This document shows, piece after piece, positions 53,494 through 63,007 of a stretch of 64,000 nt of DNA. This stretch comes from an uncultured Collinsella sp. (GTDB taxonomy: Bacteria > Actinomycetota > Coriobacteriia > Coriobacteriales > Coriobacteriaceae). The notes beneath the pieces are model-generated. The model saw only the letters and a list, made by a program, of their open reading frames with translations, did no database searches and was not told the DNA's origin. How positions within the stretch are numbered: position 1 is the first letter of the stretch; every line of letters starts with the position of its first letter. The position numbers and the translations under genes were made by a program. Location: assembly GCA_958437495.1 (NCBI GenBank), contig CAUBOH010000012.1:1-64000 (forward strand), in the 5' to 3' direction.

Positions 53494-54410
53494 GACAGTA
53501 CACCCCACGTAAGATCGGCACCCTGCAGGCCGGCAGCCCAGGCAGAAGCAGCCATGGCACGCTTGCCGTCGGGCTTAACCTCGAGCAGTTCAACCGCGCC
53601 ATCGGACAGGCCCAAGTAGACACGCTTGGCCTTAACGAGAACCTGACCCTCGTCAAACAACACATCAGCCGGCGAAGCATCGAGCACGCGCACGGTCTTG
53701 CCGGCAATCACGCAACGAGCGGGAGCGGCGTCGGACGAGGCAAGCACATGACGCAAGCAATCAAGTGCCGCCATCTGAGGATCCAGACGCATCTCCTGCT
53801 TAGAAATCTTGGCGGCATGGGTAACAAGCGACTCATCCTGTTCAGTCCACACGGCGGTGCCATCGGCAAGCGAAGGAAGCGTATCGGCAAGCAATTTGCC
53901 GCCAAGCTCAGCAAGCTCCATAGTCAGCGCCTCGGCATGCTTACCGGCAACCGACGTGGAAGCCTGGGCACAATAAGCACCAGTATCCACGCCATGTCCA
54001 ATGCGCATGATAGAAACGCCAGCAACCTCGTCACCAGCAAGAATGGCACGCTGAATAGGAGCGGCGCCACGCCAACGAGGCAGCAAGGACGCATGAACAT
54101 TCACAATGCCGAGCGGTGCCATATGCAGCACCTCATCGGGCAAAATGCAGCCGTACGCAGCCACACAAAAAATGTCAGCCTGGGCAGCCTGGAGCGCCTC
54201 AACAACCTCAGGCGTCATACGATTAGCCTCAACAACCGGCAACCCCAGCTCAAGCGCCTTAGCCTTAACAGGAGACGGCTCAAGCTTCTTGCCACGCCCG
54301 CGAACAGCATCGGGACGAGTAACAACAAGCGCAATCTCATTCCCAGCCTCGACGAGCGAAGTCAACGAAGGCACAGCAAAATCAGGCGTACCCATAAACA
54401 CAATACGCAT
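53490..54410 (-). CDS. fmt: Methionyl-tRNA formyltransferase
   Basis: 306 residues. Formylates initiator Met-tRNA. MRIVFMGTPDFAVPSL at the start, the 10-formyl-THF site NVHASLLPRWRGAAPIQRAIL, and a C-terminal OB-like domain. ATG 54410 is preceded by GGGGAGA. Grouped with def upstream and rsmB downstream, as is usual. Confidence 0.97.
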   Translation of the reverse strand: MRIVFMGTPDFAVPSLTSLVEAGNEIALVVTRPDAVRGRGKKLEPSPVKAKALELGLPVVEANRMTPEVVEALQAAQADIFCVAAYGCILPDEVLHMAPLGIVNVHASLLPRWRGAAPIQRAILAGDEVAGVSIMRIGHGVDTGAYCAQASTSVAGKHAEALTMELAELGGKLLADTLPSLADGTAVWTEQDESLVTHAAKISKQEMRLDPQMAALDCLRHVLASSDAAPARCVIAGKTVRVLDASPADVLFDEGQVLVKAKRVYLGLSDGAVELLEVKPDGKRAMAASAWAAGLQGADLTWGVLS

Positions 54411-54524
54411 AAAGAACGTCTCCCCTCAACCAAAGCCGAGACGGCTACAAATAACAGCGCCCAGGTCGCAAGTGCACCCAGCCGCATGAACAGTTCAACA
54501 GAAACAAATATACCCAAAACCAAA

Positions 54525-54553
54525 GAAAGAGCCGCAATAAAAGCAGCTCTTTC
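54525..54553 (-). terminator. Terminator between def and fmt
   Basis: Minus strand: GAAAGAGCTGC, loop TTTTATT, GCGGCTCTTTC, then TTTGGTTTT. fmt therefore probably has its own promoter. Confidence 0.6.
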
Positions 54554-54627
54554 AGCAAAGCACCTATCAGCAAAGACGCCCTTCCCTGGCCCGACGGCAC
54601 CCGGGCGAAAAGGAGCACGAAAACGCA

Positions 54628-54763
54628 GTCCCCTTCCGCCGCAGGGCTTAGGTTTTGCTCCACGCGCAGCTCCGCACGAGCCGAAGAGCACTTAATGTGC
54701 TCTTCGTGCGAGCAGGACTGTTTGAGCATGGAGCAAAACCTAAGCCCTGCGGCGGAAGGGGAC
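54628..54763. repeat. Core-and-arms palindromic element A
   Basis: Perfect 35-bp inverted arms (54628-54662 and 54729-54763) beginning GTCCCC and ending GGGGAC enclose a 66-bp core. The core contains hairpin CGAAGAGCAC-TTAAT-GTGCTCTTCG. The core is nearly identical to that of element B (61057-61177), whereas the arms are unrelated. It starts 8 bases after the def stop on the minus strand. Confidence 0.85.
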
Positions 54764-54771
54764 GGTGGAAC

Positions 54772-55314
54772 CTACTCCGTCTCGCCCGGTCGAGCGCCGC
54801 GGGCCAGGGCGTCCTGGTACTCCTTGACTGCCTTGAGCCTCTGCATAGGCTTCAGTCGCTCGAACATGGTGTTGCCGTGCAGGTGATCGATCTCGTGCTG
54901 CAGGCACACGCAAAACAGATCGCCCGAGGCCTCGTAGCGAATTAGGTTGGCATCCAGGTCGTACGCCTCGACGACAACATGGTCGGGACGCTCGATCTCG
55001 CAGCTAATGCCGGGGATAGACAGGCAGCCCTCGCTAAACGGAACGAGATGGTCGCTTTGCTCAACAATCACGGGATTGATGAGCACGTACGGGTCATAGT
55101 CGTTCTTATCGCTGTAGTCGCAGTCGATAGTGACAAGCTGAATGAGCTCGCCGATCTGCGGGGCGGCCAGACCGCAACCGCCGTTCTCGAACATCATCTT
55201 CTTCATCTTCTCGGCAAGCGCCTCGATCGCCGGGGTAATTTCCTCGATGACGGCACACTCCTGGCGCAGACGAGGGTCAGGAGACAGTACGATTCCGTTG
55301 GCTTCCATGGCCAT
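54772..55314 (-). CDS. def: Peptide deformylase
   Basis: 180 residues. Removes the N-formyl group from nascent proteins. Metal-site motifs GCGLAAPQIG, EGCLSIPG and QHEIDHLHG are complete. Start ATG 55314 (AAAGGAT upstream). Follows priA by 12 bases; partner of fmt. Confidence 0.96.
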   Translation of the reverse strand: MAMEANGIVLSPDPRLRQECAVIEEITPAIEALAEKMKKMMFENGGCGLAAPQIGELIQLVTIDCDYSDKNDYDPYVLINPVIVEQSDHLVPFSEGCLSIPGISCEIERPDHVVVEAYDLDANLIRYEASGDLFCVCLQHEIDHLHGNTMFERLKPMQRLKAVKEYQDALARGARPGETE

Positions 55315-55326
55315 CCTTTCGGGTTG

Positions 55327-57768
55327 TTACATCAAATCATAGGCGTCGACGTCAACGCTCACGCTCACGCCGCGCACGGAGCCCGCCTCTTTGAGGCAGG
55401 CGTCGATATCATCAGAGACATGGTACCCTACCGGCGACTTCACAAGCAGATGGAAGCGGTAACGGTCCTTGGCTCTCTCGATTACACACGAAGCCGGGCC
55501 CAGCACCTGGGGAACGGCACTCCCCACCCGCAAAAAGTCGGGCGCGGCGGCGTGCCAGCGGCGCTTAAGGAGCTTTGCGATGCGCCCGATATAATCCTGC
55601 GCATCGTCGCGGCTTGCCGACCACACCAAAATGTTGACCAGGCGCACGAACGGCGGATACAGTGCGTCGCGGCGCTGGTCTAGGTCATAGTCGGTAAAGA
55701 TCGAACGGTCATGCTCGGCGACGGCGCGAATGACCGGGTCCTCGGGCAGATAGGTCTGGATGATGACCTCACCGGGGCGATCGCCGCGGCCGGCGCGGCC
55801 GGCGACCTGCTCGAGCAGGTCGTAGGCACGCTCCCCCGCTCTAAAATCGGGCAGCTTGAGGGCGAAATCGGCATTGACCACGCCCACGAGCGTGACCTCG
55901 GGAAAATCGAGGCCCTTGGCAATCATCTGGGTACCCAGCAGCACCGCGCAATCGGCCGCATCGAACTGCTCAAGCAGCTTTTTATGTGCGTCCTTACCAC
56001 GCGTGGAATCGGCGTCCATGCGTATGATGGCGACGTCCTCGGGCAGCATCTGATGCAGCGCGTCCTCAATCTGTTGCGTACCCAGGCCCATTTTTGCCAG
56101 GTAGCGGCTGCCGCACTTGGGGCAGCGACTCGTGGGCGCGGGATACGGCTGCACGCGCCAGGACGAACCACAGGTGTGGCACTGCAGCGTATGGGTGCGC
56201 TCGTGGTACGTAAGCGCCGTGGAGCAGTGGTTGCAGGTGGGAACGCAACCGCACTCGCGGCACATCAAAAACGGCGCAAAGCCGCGGCGGTTATGCAGCA
56301 GCACGGCCTTCTCGCGACGCTCGACCACACGCTCCAGGCCTTCCATCAGCGGTTTTGAAAACATGGAGCGGCTGCCGTGAGAAAACTCACGGCGCAGGTC
56401 GGCAATGCGGACCGTGGGCAGCACGGCGTGTCCCGGGCGTTCGGGCATCTCGACGCGCGTCCAGGTGACACCGTTATACGTGCCGCGGCGGCAGCGGTCG
56501 AGAGCCTCGGCAGAAGGCGTGGCCGAGCCCAACACAAGCGGGCAGCGGTAACGCCGCGCCATCTCGGCCGCCACCTCGCGCGCGTGGTAGCGCGGACTGG
56601 AGCCCTGCTTGTAGCTGGTCTCATGCTCCTCGTCGATGATGATGAGTCCAAGGTCGCTGAGCGGGCAAAAAAGCGCCGAACGGGCTCCCACGACCACGCG
56701 GGCCGCACCGCTGGCAACCATATCCCACTGGTCCAGGCGCTCGCCGGCCGAAAGGCGCGAATGGAACACGGCGACCGTCTCGCCAAAGCGCGAGCGGAAG
56801 CGGCCGACGGTCTGAGCCGTCAGTGAGATCTCGGGCACGAGCACGCAGGCCGAGCGGCCGGCCGTGAGCACGCGCTCGATGGCGGAAAGGTAGACCTCGG
56901 TTTTGCCGGAGCCCGTAACACCGTCCACGAGTACCACGTCGCCGTGCGCATCCAGGCGAGCGCGCTCAATCTGCGCGAGCGCCTGCTGCTGGCCGTTGGT
57001 AAGTGCGACCGGCGCCTTGCCGCTCGCGGAGGACAGCGTAGTCTGCTCGCTGCAACCGCGCCAGGCACGGCGCTCCTCCACCACCACGACGCCGCGTTTT
57101 TCGAGCGCCTTGATGGTCGCCGACATGCTGTTATAGAGCAGGTTGAGGTCGCGCGTCGTAACGGGGCCGCACTGGAGCGCCTCGATGAGCTGGCGCTGGC
57201 GAACGGCGGTCTTGGGCGGCGTATAGTCGAAGCCCTCGGGCGTGAGCATGACCCAGCGGTTTTGAATAGGCTTGACGGCGGGGCGCTCAACCGACCATGC
57301 GCCGTCATCGCCCTTGACCACGCGCGGGCTGCCGCCCGGAGGCAAAAACAGGCGCAGGCACTCGGAAAGCGTCGCGACGTACTCGCGGCTCATCCAGCGC
57401 GCGATGCGGGCAGCCTCGGCGGTAAAGAGCGGTTTGCTAAGGATGGCTTCGACAGGCTTGATGCGCGAAGGGTCGAGGGCGTTATTTCCTTGCAGGTCGT
57501 CCAGCTCGGGCGCAATGTCGACGATGTAGCCTGCGGCGGCACGGTTGCCAAAGTGGACCAGGACCGTCGATCCGACCCGGGCCTCGTCGGCAAGGGACTC
57601 GGGGATGCCATAGGCAAAGGGCTCGGACAGTGCACGGGTGGGAATATCGAGGACCACGCTCGTGTAGGCGGCGATGGGCTCGGGCTTGGCCGAGGCAGCA
57701 CCGGATGCCGGCGCCGCCAGAGCCTCCTGCGGTTCCGGCGAACCAAACAGCGACAGTTGCTCGGCCAT
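55327..57768 (-). CDS. priA: Primosomal helicase PriA
   Basis: 813 residues from ATG 57768 (GGAGG 11 bases upstream; a start at 57789 is possible). Restarts stalled replication forks. N-terminal DNA-binding domain, Walker A DGVTGSGKTEVYL, Walker B IIIDEEHETSYKQG, zinc-binding Cys (CRECGCVPTCNHCS and CHTCGSSW...CPKCGSRYL), and helicase motif VAGRAGRGDRPGEV. Confidence 0.95.
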   Translation of the reverse strand: MAEQLSLFGSPEPQEALAAPASGAASAKPEPIAAYTSVVLDIPTRALSEPFAYGIPESLADEARVGSTVLVHFGNRAAAGYIVDIAPELDDLQGNNALDPSRIKPVEAILSKPLFTAEAARIARWMSREYVATLSECLRLFLPPGGSPRVVKGDDGAWSVERPAVKPIQNRWVMLTPEGFDYTPPKTAVRQRQLIEALQCGPVTTRDLNLLYNSMSATIKALEKRGVVVVEERRAWRGCSEQTTLSSASGKAPVALTNGQQQALAQIERARLDAHGDVVLVDGVTGSGKTEVYLSAIERVLTAGRSACVLVPEISLTAQTVGRFRSRFGETVAVFHSRLSAGERLDQWDMVASGAARVVVGARSALFCPLSDLGLIIIDEEHETSYKQGSSPRYHAREVAAEMARRYRCPLVLGSATPSAEALDRCRRGTYNGVTWTRVEMPERPGHAVLPTVRIADLRREFSHGSRSMFSKPLMEGLERVVERREKAVLLHNRRGFAPFLMCRECGCVPTCNHCSTALTYHERTHTLQCHTCGSSWRVQPYPAPTSRCPKCGSRYLAKMGLGTQQIEDALHQMLPEDVAIIRMDADSTRGKDAHKKLLEQFDAADCAVLLGTQMIAKGLDFPEVTLVGVVNADFALKLPDFRAGERAYDLLEQVAGRAGRGDRPGEVIIQTYLPEDPVIRAVAEHDRSIFTDYDLDQRRDALYPPFVRLVNILVWSASRDDAQDYIGRIAKLLKRRWHAAAPDFLRVGSAVPQVLGPASCVIERAKDRYRFHLLVKSPVGYHVSDDIDACLKEAGSVRGVSVSVDVDAYDLM

Positions 57769-57807
57769 GGTCCCTGTACCTCCCATCCCATGCGTCTTCA
57801 GAAACAA

Positions 57808-57833
57808 GAGCCCCGCTCGGGTGAACGGGGCTC
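57808..57833 (-). terminator. Terminator after gltX
   Basis: GAGCCCCG and CGGGGCTC hairpin followed by TTGTTTC on the minus strand, 23 bases after the gltX stop. Confidence 0.65.
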
Positions 57834-57856
57834 GGATACATGCGTTTACGCAGCTG

Positions 57857-59332
57857 CTACAGCGCCATCGTGCGGGCGCGGTCGATGCGCGCCAGGCAGT
57901 CGTCGCGACCGACGAGCGCCATGGTCTCGCCCAGCGGAGGGCTCACCATGTTGCCGCAGACGGCGACGCGCACGGCCTGGAACACCACGCGCTTCTTGAG
58001 GTCCATCTGCTCGGGCAGCGGCTCAAGCGCGGCGTCGATGGCCTCGGAGGTCCACTCGGTAACACCCTCGAGCGCAGCCTTGGCAGCGTCCAGAATGGCA
58101 CCCATACCTTCCTTGGCCAGGCCCTTGTTGACGGACTTCTCGTCATACTCGAGCGTCTCGACCGTGGCAAAGATGGGGGCGGCGACGGTCACGGCGTCGG
58201 CCGGCATCTTAGTGCGCGGCTTAACGATGGCAGCGAGCGCGTCGATCCAGTCCTCGCCGTACTCGACGTTACCCTCGATGAGGCCCGCCTCGTGCAGCTC
58301 GGGGACCATGATCTCGTCGGCAAACTGAGCGTCGGACATGCCGTTGATGTACTCGGCATTGACCCAGTCGAGCTTCTTGGGGTCGAAAGTCGCGGGGTTC
58401 TTGGAGATGCGGTCGAGCGAGAACTTGCTGGCCAGGACATCGCGCGGGATGATCGTGGTCTCGCCGTCGAGCGACCAGCCGAGCAGCGCCAGGTAGTTGA
58501 CGAAGGCATCGGACAGATAACCGGCGTCGCGGTACTCCTCCACCGAGGTGGCGCCGTGGCGCTTGGAGAGCTTCTTGCCGTCGGCGCCCAGGATCATGGA
58601 GATGTGGGCGAACGTGGGCACGGGCGCACCGAGGGCCTCGTAGACCATGACCTGGCGCGGGGTGTTGGACAGGTGATCGTCGCCGCGGATGACGTGCGTA
58701 ATCTTCATCATGGCGTCGTCGACGACGGTCGCGAAGTTGTACGTGGGCGTGCCGTCGGAGCGGAAAATGACAAAGTCGTCGAGCTCTTTGGCATCGAAGG
58801 TCACCTCGCCGTGGACGGCATCGTGGATGACGACGTCGCCGCGGTCCTCGGGCACCTTGATGCGCAAGACGTAGGGCTCGCCGGCCTCGATGCGGCGACG
58901 GGCCTCCTCGGGATCAAGATCGCGGCAGCGACGCTGATAGCCCTGGAAGGGGTCCTTGCGCTCCTGCGCGGCTTTGCGGTCGGCTTCGAGCTGCTCCTTG
59001 GTGCAGAAGCAGGGATAGGCCTTGCCCTCGTCCCAAAGCTTCTGGGCGGCCTGCTTGTACAGGTCCAGGCGCTCGGTTTGGGCGTAGGGGCCATAGTCGC
59101 CGCCCACCTCGGGACCCTCGTCCCAGTCCAGGCCAAGCCAACGCATGGCGCGCAGAATGATCTGCGTGTTCTCGTCGGTGGAGCGGGTGGGGTCGGTGTC
59201 GTCGATGCGCAGGATGAACGTGCCGCCGTTTGAGCGGGCGAAAGCCCAGTTATAGATAGCGGTGCGGGCGCCGCCGATGTGCAGCTTGCCCGTCGGTGAG
59301 GGTGCAAAGCGGACGCGAACGTCTGATGCCAT
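57857..59332 (-). CDS. gltX: Glutamyl-tRNA synthetase
   Basis: 491 residues from ATG 59332 (GGAGATATC upstream). Class I synthetase: FAPSPTGKLHIGGARTA (HIGH), LRIDDTDPTRS, and KLSKRHGATSVEEY (KMSKS). Length fits a discriminating or non-discriminating GluRS; which one cannot be told here. A longer frame upstream runs into the palindrome C and is not coding. Confidence 0.96.
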   Translation of the reverse strand: MASDVRVRFAPSPTGKLHIGGARTAIYNWAFARSNGGTFILRIDDTDPTRSTDENTQIILRAMRWLGLDWDEGPEVGGDYGPYAQTERLDLYKQAAQKLWDEGKAYPCFCTKEQLEADRKAAQERKDPFQGYQRRCRDLDPEEARRRIEAGEPYVLRIKVPEDRGDVVIHDAVHGEVTFDAKELDDFVIFRSDGTPTYNFATVVDDAMMKITHVIRGDDHLSNTPRQVMVYEALGAPVPTFAHISMILGADGKKLSKRHGATSVEEYRDAGYLSDAFVNYLALLGWSLDGETTIIPRDVLASKFSLDRISKNPATFDPKKLDWVNAEYINGMSDAQFADEIMVPELHEAGLIEGNVEYGEDWIDALAAIVKPRTKMPADAVTVAAPIFATVETLEYDEKSVNKGLAKEGMGAILDAAKAALEGVTEWTSEAIDAALEPLPEQMDLKKRVVFQAVRVAVCGNMVSPPLGETMALVGRDDCLARIDRARTMAL

Positions 59333-59416
59333 GGATATCTCCTCGATTGCAGGATGGATGTCTAACCGCACCAGTATAAAGCAACAATGCGACCTCCGCA
59401 CAAAGGGCACCGACCC

Positions 59417-59500
59417 ACTCATTGGGGACAGACATAAATGACCAGTCTTTGGAAACGTTCTTAGTTTAAGGCTGGTCATTTAAGTCTGTCCCCAATGAGT
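59417..59500. repeat. 84-bp palindromic element C
   Basis: Arms of 33 bp (59417-59449 and 59468-59500) are complementary with two mismatches, starting ACTCATTGGGGACAGAC; the loop is 18 bases. It lies between divergent gltX and metK. Its sequence is unrelated to elements A and B. The form recalls palindromes mobilised by REP-associated Y1 transposases, but no such gene is in the window. Confidence 0.75.
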
Positions 59501-59542
59501 AGGTGCGGAAAGGGTGTGAATGTTGGATTTACGCGCTATGAT

Positions 59543-59607
59543 GTGTCCTTGCATACAGAGCCTGGCGGAATGGTAACGGTCGCCGGGACACGTTATTCGA
59601 AAGGACA
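59543..59607 (+). promoter_or_regulatory. Candidate structured metK leader with anti-SD (possible SAM-responsive switch)
   Basis: TGTCCTT (59544-59550) is exactly complementary to the metK Shine-Dalgarno region AAGGACA (59601-59607). A competing pairing joins GTGTCC (59543-59548) to GGACAC (59586-59591). Between them is a 7-bp stem (59561-59567 with 59581-59587). Mutually exclusive SD sequestration just before metK is the logic of SMK-box/SAM-III and SAM-VI riboswitches. Consensus nucleotides of those classes could not be verified by eye. Confidence 0.42.
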
Positions 59608-59610
59608 ATC

Positions 59611-60891
<1,281 letters not shown>

Positions 60892-60930
60892 GCTAGCGGC
60901 AAAAGTTGCAACCACATATCGATACACCAA

Positions 60931-60966
60931 AAGAAGTACCGGCTCCAACCGGTACTTCTTTATTTA
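60931..60966 (+). terminator. Terminator after metK
   Basis: AAGAAGTACCGG, loop CTCCAA, CCGGTACTTCTT, then TATTT. Confidence 0.8.
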
Positions 60967-61056
60967 AACGGTGGTGAAGATGTTTCGATATGCAAGGTAA
61001 GACACGTCCCTAGCTAATGAATTTTGCAGCACGAGCGCCTCTACCATGTATCCTTA

Positions 61057-61177
61057 GTCCCGAGGGGCGGGGCATAAGGTCGATCGCGAGTTCCGCACGA
61101 GCCGGAGAGCACTTAATGTGCTCTCCGTGCGAGCAGGACTGTCCGAGCAGGCGACCTTATGCCCCGCCCCTCGGGAC
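61057..61177. repeat. Core-and-arms palindromic element B
   Basis: Perfect 26-bp inverted arms (61057-61082 and 61152-61177), starting GTCCCG and ending CGGGAC, around a 69-bp core. The core matches element A's (shared CCGCACGAGCCG, GAGCACTTAATGTGCTC, GTGCGAGCAGGACTGT), while the arms differ completely. Inside the core hairpin an A-T pair of element A is a G-C pair here. It ends 24 bases before the sdaA start and after the metK terminator. Confidence 0.85.
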
Positions 61178-61200
61178 GACGGGATAGAACAGGAGCGCAT

Positions 61201-62808
61201 ATGGCAGGCAAGCCGCAAACACTAGCTACGACCTCGGCATTCGAGATCTTGGGCCCCGTCATGGTCGGCCCCAGCTCATCGCACACCGCCGGCGCCCTGC
61301 GCTGCGCCCAGGTTGCCGCCAGCCTGCTGGAAGGCCGCATCACCAAGGTCACCTTTGGCCTGTGGAACTCCTTCGCGCACACCTACCGCGGCCACGGCAC
61401 CGACCGCGCGCTCGTCGCGGGTATCCTGGGCCTCGATACCGACGACGAGAACATCAAGCAGGCCTTTGACCTCGCGTGTGAGCAGGGCCTCGAATATTAC
61501 TTTGACATCAAGGGCGACGACGCCTCAATCCACCCCAACACCGTCGACATCGAGATGGTCGACGACGCGGGCTCTACGGCGCAGGTCCGCGGCGAGAGCC
61601 TCGGCGGCGGCAAGATGCGCATCAGCCGCATCAACGGCGTCGGCGTCGACATCTCGGGCATGTATTCCACGCTCTTCGTGGCGCATCAAGACGTCCCCGG
61701 CGTGCTCGCCGCGCTCACGAACCTGCTCGCCTACGCGCATGTGAACATCGCCTTTTGCCGCACCTACCGTACCGAGGTGGGCGGCCAGGCCTACTCCGTG
61801 TTTGAAACCGATGGCACTCCCGACGACACCGTCGTCCCCATGCTGCGCAAGCTCGACAATGTCGATTACGCCACCTTCATTGAGCTTCCCGGTTCGGCCT
61901 CATCGCTCTCCCCCGGCGTCTCGGCCAAGGAGATCTTCGACGACGGCGAGCAGCTGCTTGACGCCTGCGGCGAACTGGGCCTCAACATCGGCGCCGTCAT
62001 GGCCGTGCGCGAGGCACGCCTGACCGGCGAGCAACACGCCGTCGCTTCCATGCGTCGCGTGCTCGAAGTCATGAAAGACGAGACCACGACCCCCATCGCC
62101 AATCCGCAGCGATCGCTCGGCGGCCTCATCGGCGGCGAGGCCAAACTTGTCGACGCCACCGGCCACAACGGCCTGAGCTCCAGCTTAATGGGCGCCGTCC
62201 AGACCGAAGCCGTAGCACGCGCCATGGCCGTACTCGAGCGCTCCGCTACCATGGGCGTGATCGTCGCCGCCCCCACGGCAGGCTCCGCGGGCGTCGTCCC
62301 CGGCTGCGTGCTGGCGCTGGCCGACCACCTGCAGCTCGATGACGAGCAGATCATGGACGCCCTCTACTGTGCCGCCGCCATCGGCCTCAACCTCACCACG
62401 AGCGCCTGCGTCGCCGGCGCCGAGGGCGGATGCCAAGCCGAGGTGGGAAGTGCGGCCGCCATGGCCGCCGCCGCGCTGGTGCAGATGCTCGGAGGCACGC
62501 CCGAGCAGGCACTCGACGCCAGCTCCATCGCCCTGAGCAACCTGCTGGGCCTGGTCTGTGACCCGGTGGGCGGCCTCGTGGAGGTGCCGTGCCAAAACCG
62601 CAATGCTATCGGCGTGGCCGCGGCATTTAGCTCGGCGCAGCTTGCACTTGCCGGCATCAAGAGCCTGGTGCCGTTTGACCAGATGGCGCACGTCATGCTC
62701 TCCGTGGGTCACGCGCTGCCGGCCACCTTGCGCGAGACGGCAAAAGGCGGCATCGCACAGGCCCCGGCTGCACTTTCGGCCTGTGCCAGGTGCGGCGCGT
62801 GCGGGTAG
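61201..62808 (+). CDS. sdaA: L-serine dehydratase (iron-sulfur type, single chain)
   Basis: 535 residues from ATG 61201 (AGGAGCG upstream). Deaminates serine to pyruvate. The N-terminal beta domain has GPVMVGPSSSHTAGALRCAQVA, followed by an ACT-like region (FVAHQDVPGVLAALTNLLAYAHVN), then the alpha domain with APTAGSAGVVPG, LTTSACVAGAEGGCQAEVG and DPVGGLVEVPCQNRNA; the end CARCGACG supplies further Cys. Order beta-alpha in one chain. Element B lies immediately upstream. Confidence 0.94.
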   Translation: MAGKPQTLATTSAFEILGPVMVGPSSSHTAGALRCAQVAASLLEGRITKVTFGLWNSFAHTYRGHGTDRALVAGILGLDTDDENIKQAFDLACEQGLEYYFDIKGDDASIHPNTVDIEMVDDAGSTAQVRGESLGGGKMRISRINGVGVDISGMYSTLFVAHQDVPGVLAALTNLLAYAHVNIAFCRTYRTEVGGQAYSVFETDGTPDDTVVPMLRKLDNVDYATFIELPGSASSLSPGVSAKEIFDDGEQLLDACGELGLNIGAVMAVREARLTGEQHAVASMRRVLEVMKDETTTPIANPQRSLGGLIGGEAKLVDATGHNGLSSSLMGAVQTEAVARAMAVLERSATMGVIVAAPTAGSAGVVPGCVLALADHLQLDDEQIMDALYCAAAIGLNLTTSACVAGAEGGCQAEVGSAAAMAAAALVQMLGGTPEQALDASSIALSNLLGLVCDPVGGLVEVPCQNRNAIGVAAAFSSAQLALAGIKSLVPFDQMAHVMLSVGHALPATLRETAKGGIAQAPAALSACARCGACG

Positions 62809-62827
62809 ACAACCCAACTCCCAGGCG

Positions 62828-62887
62828 ACCCGGTGGTACGAACGCTTATGTATGGGAATTGCCCCAGGTAAAGTTATTCCACCGGGT
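62828..62887. repeat. Widely spaced inverted repeat after sdaA
   Basis: ACCCGGTGG (62828-62836) and CCACCGGGT (62879-62887) are complementary across 42 bases. Possibly part of the sdaA 3' end; no T tract. Confidence 0.3.
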
Positions 62888-63007
62888 GTCGTGAACTTCC
62901 TCTAGCTGCTACTGTTTCCATACCACAATCAACAGGCTAATCGCTATAATGCAAGCCCAGATAAAACACGATGAGCCGCAAGGCGAAACTCGAAGGATAT
63001 GCAAACG

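Larger units (their letters stand above)
54411..54771. other. Intergenic region between def and fmt
   Basis: 361 bases holding a minus-strand terminator (54525-54553) and the palindromic element at 54628-54763. Open frames crossing it are Leu/Val-rich but have no start site and run through the palindrome, so I do not call a gene. Confidence 0.5.

Noticed and set aside
54362..54729. Leu/Val-rich minus-strand frames between def and fmt as a small membrane protein
   Set aside because: They cross the terminator and palindromic element A, lack a ribosome site, and the hydrophobicity comes from the T-rich terminator region.
54628..54763. Element A as an ordinary Rho-independent terminator
   Set aside because: Arms are 35 bp with a structured 66-bp core, no T tract follows, and a near-identical core recurs elsewhere with other arms.
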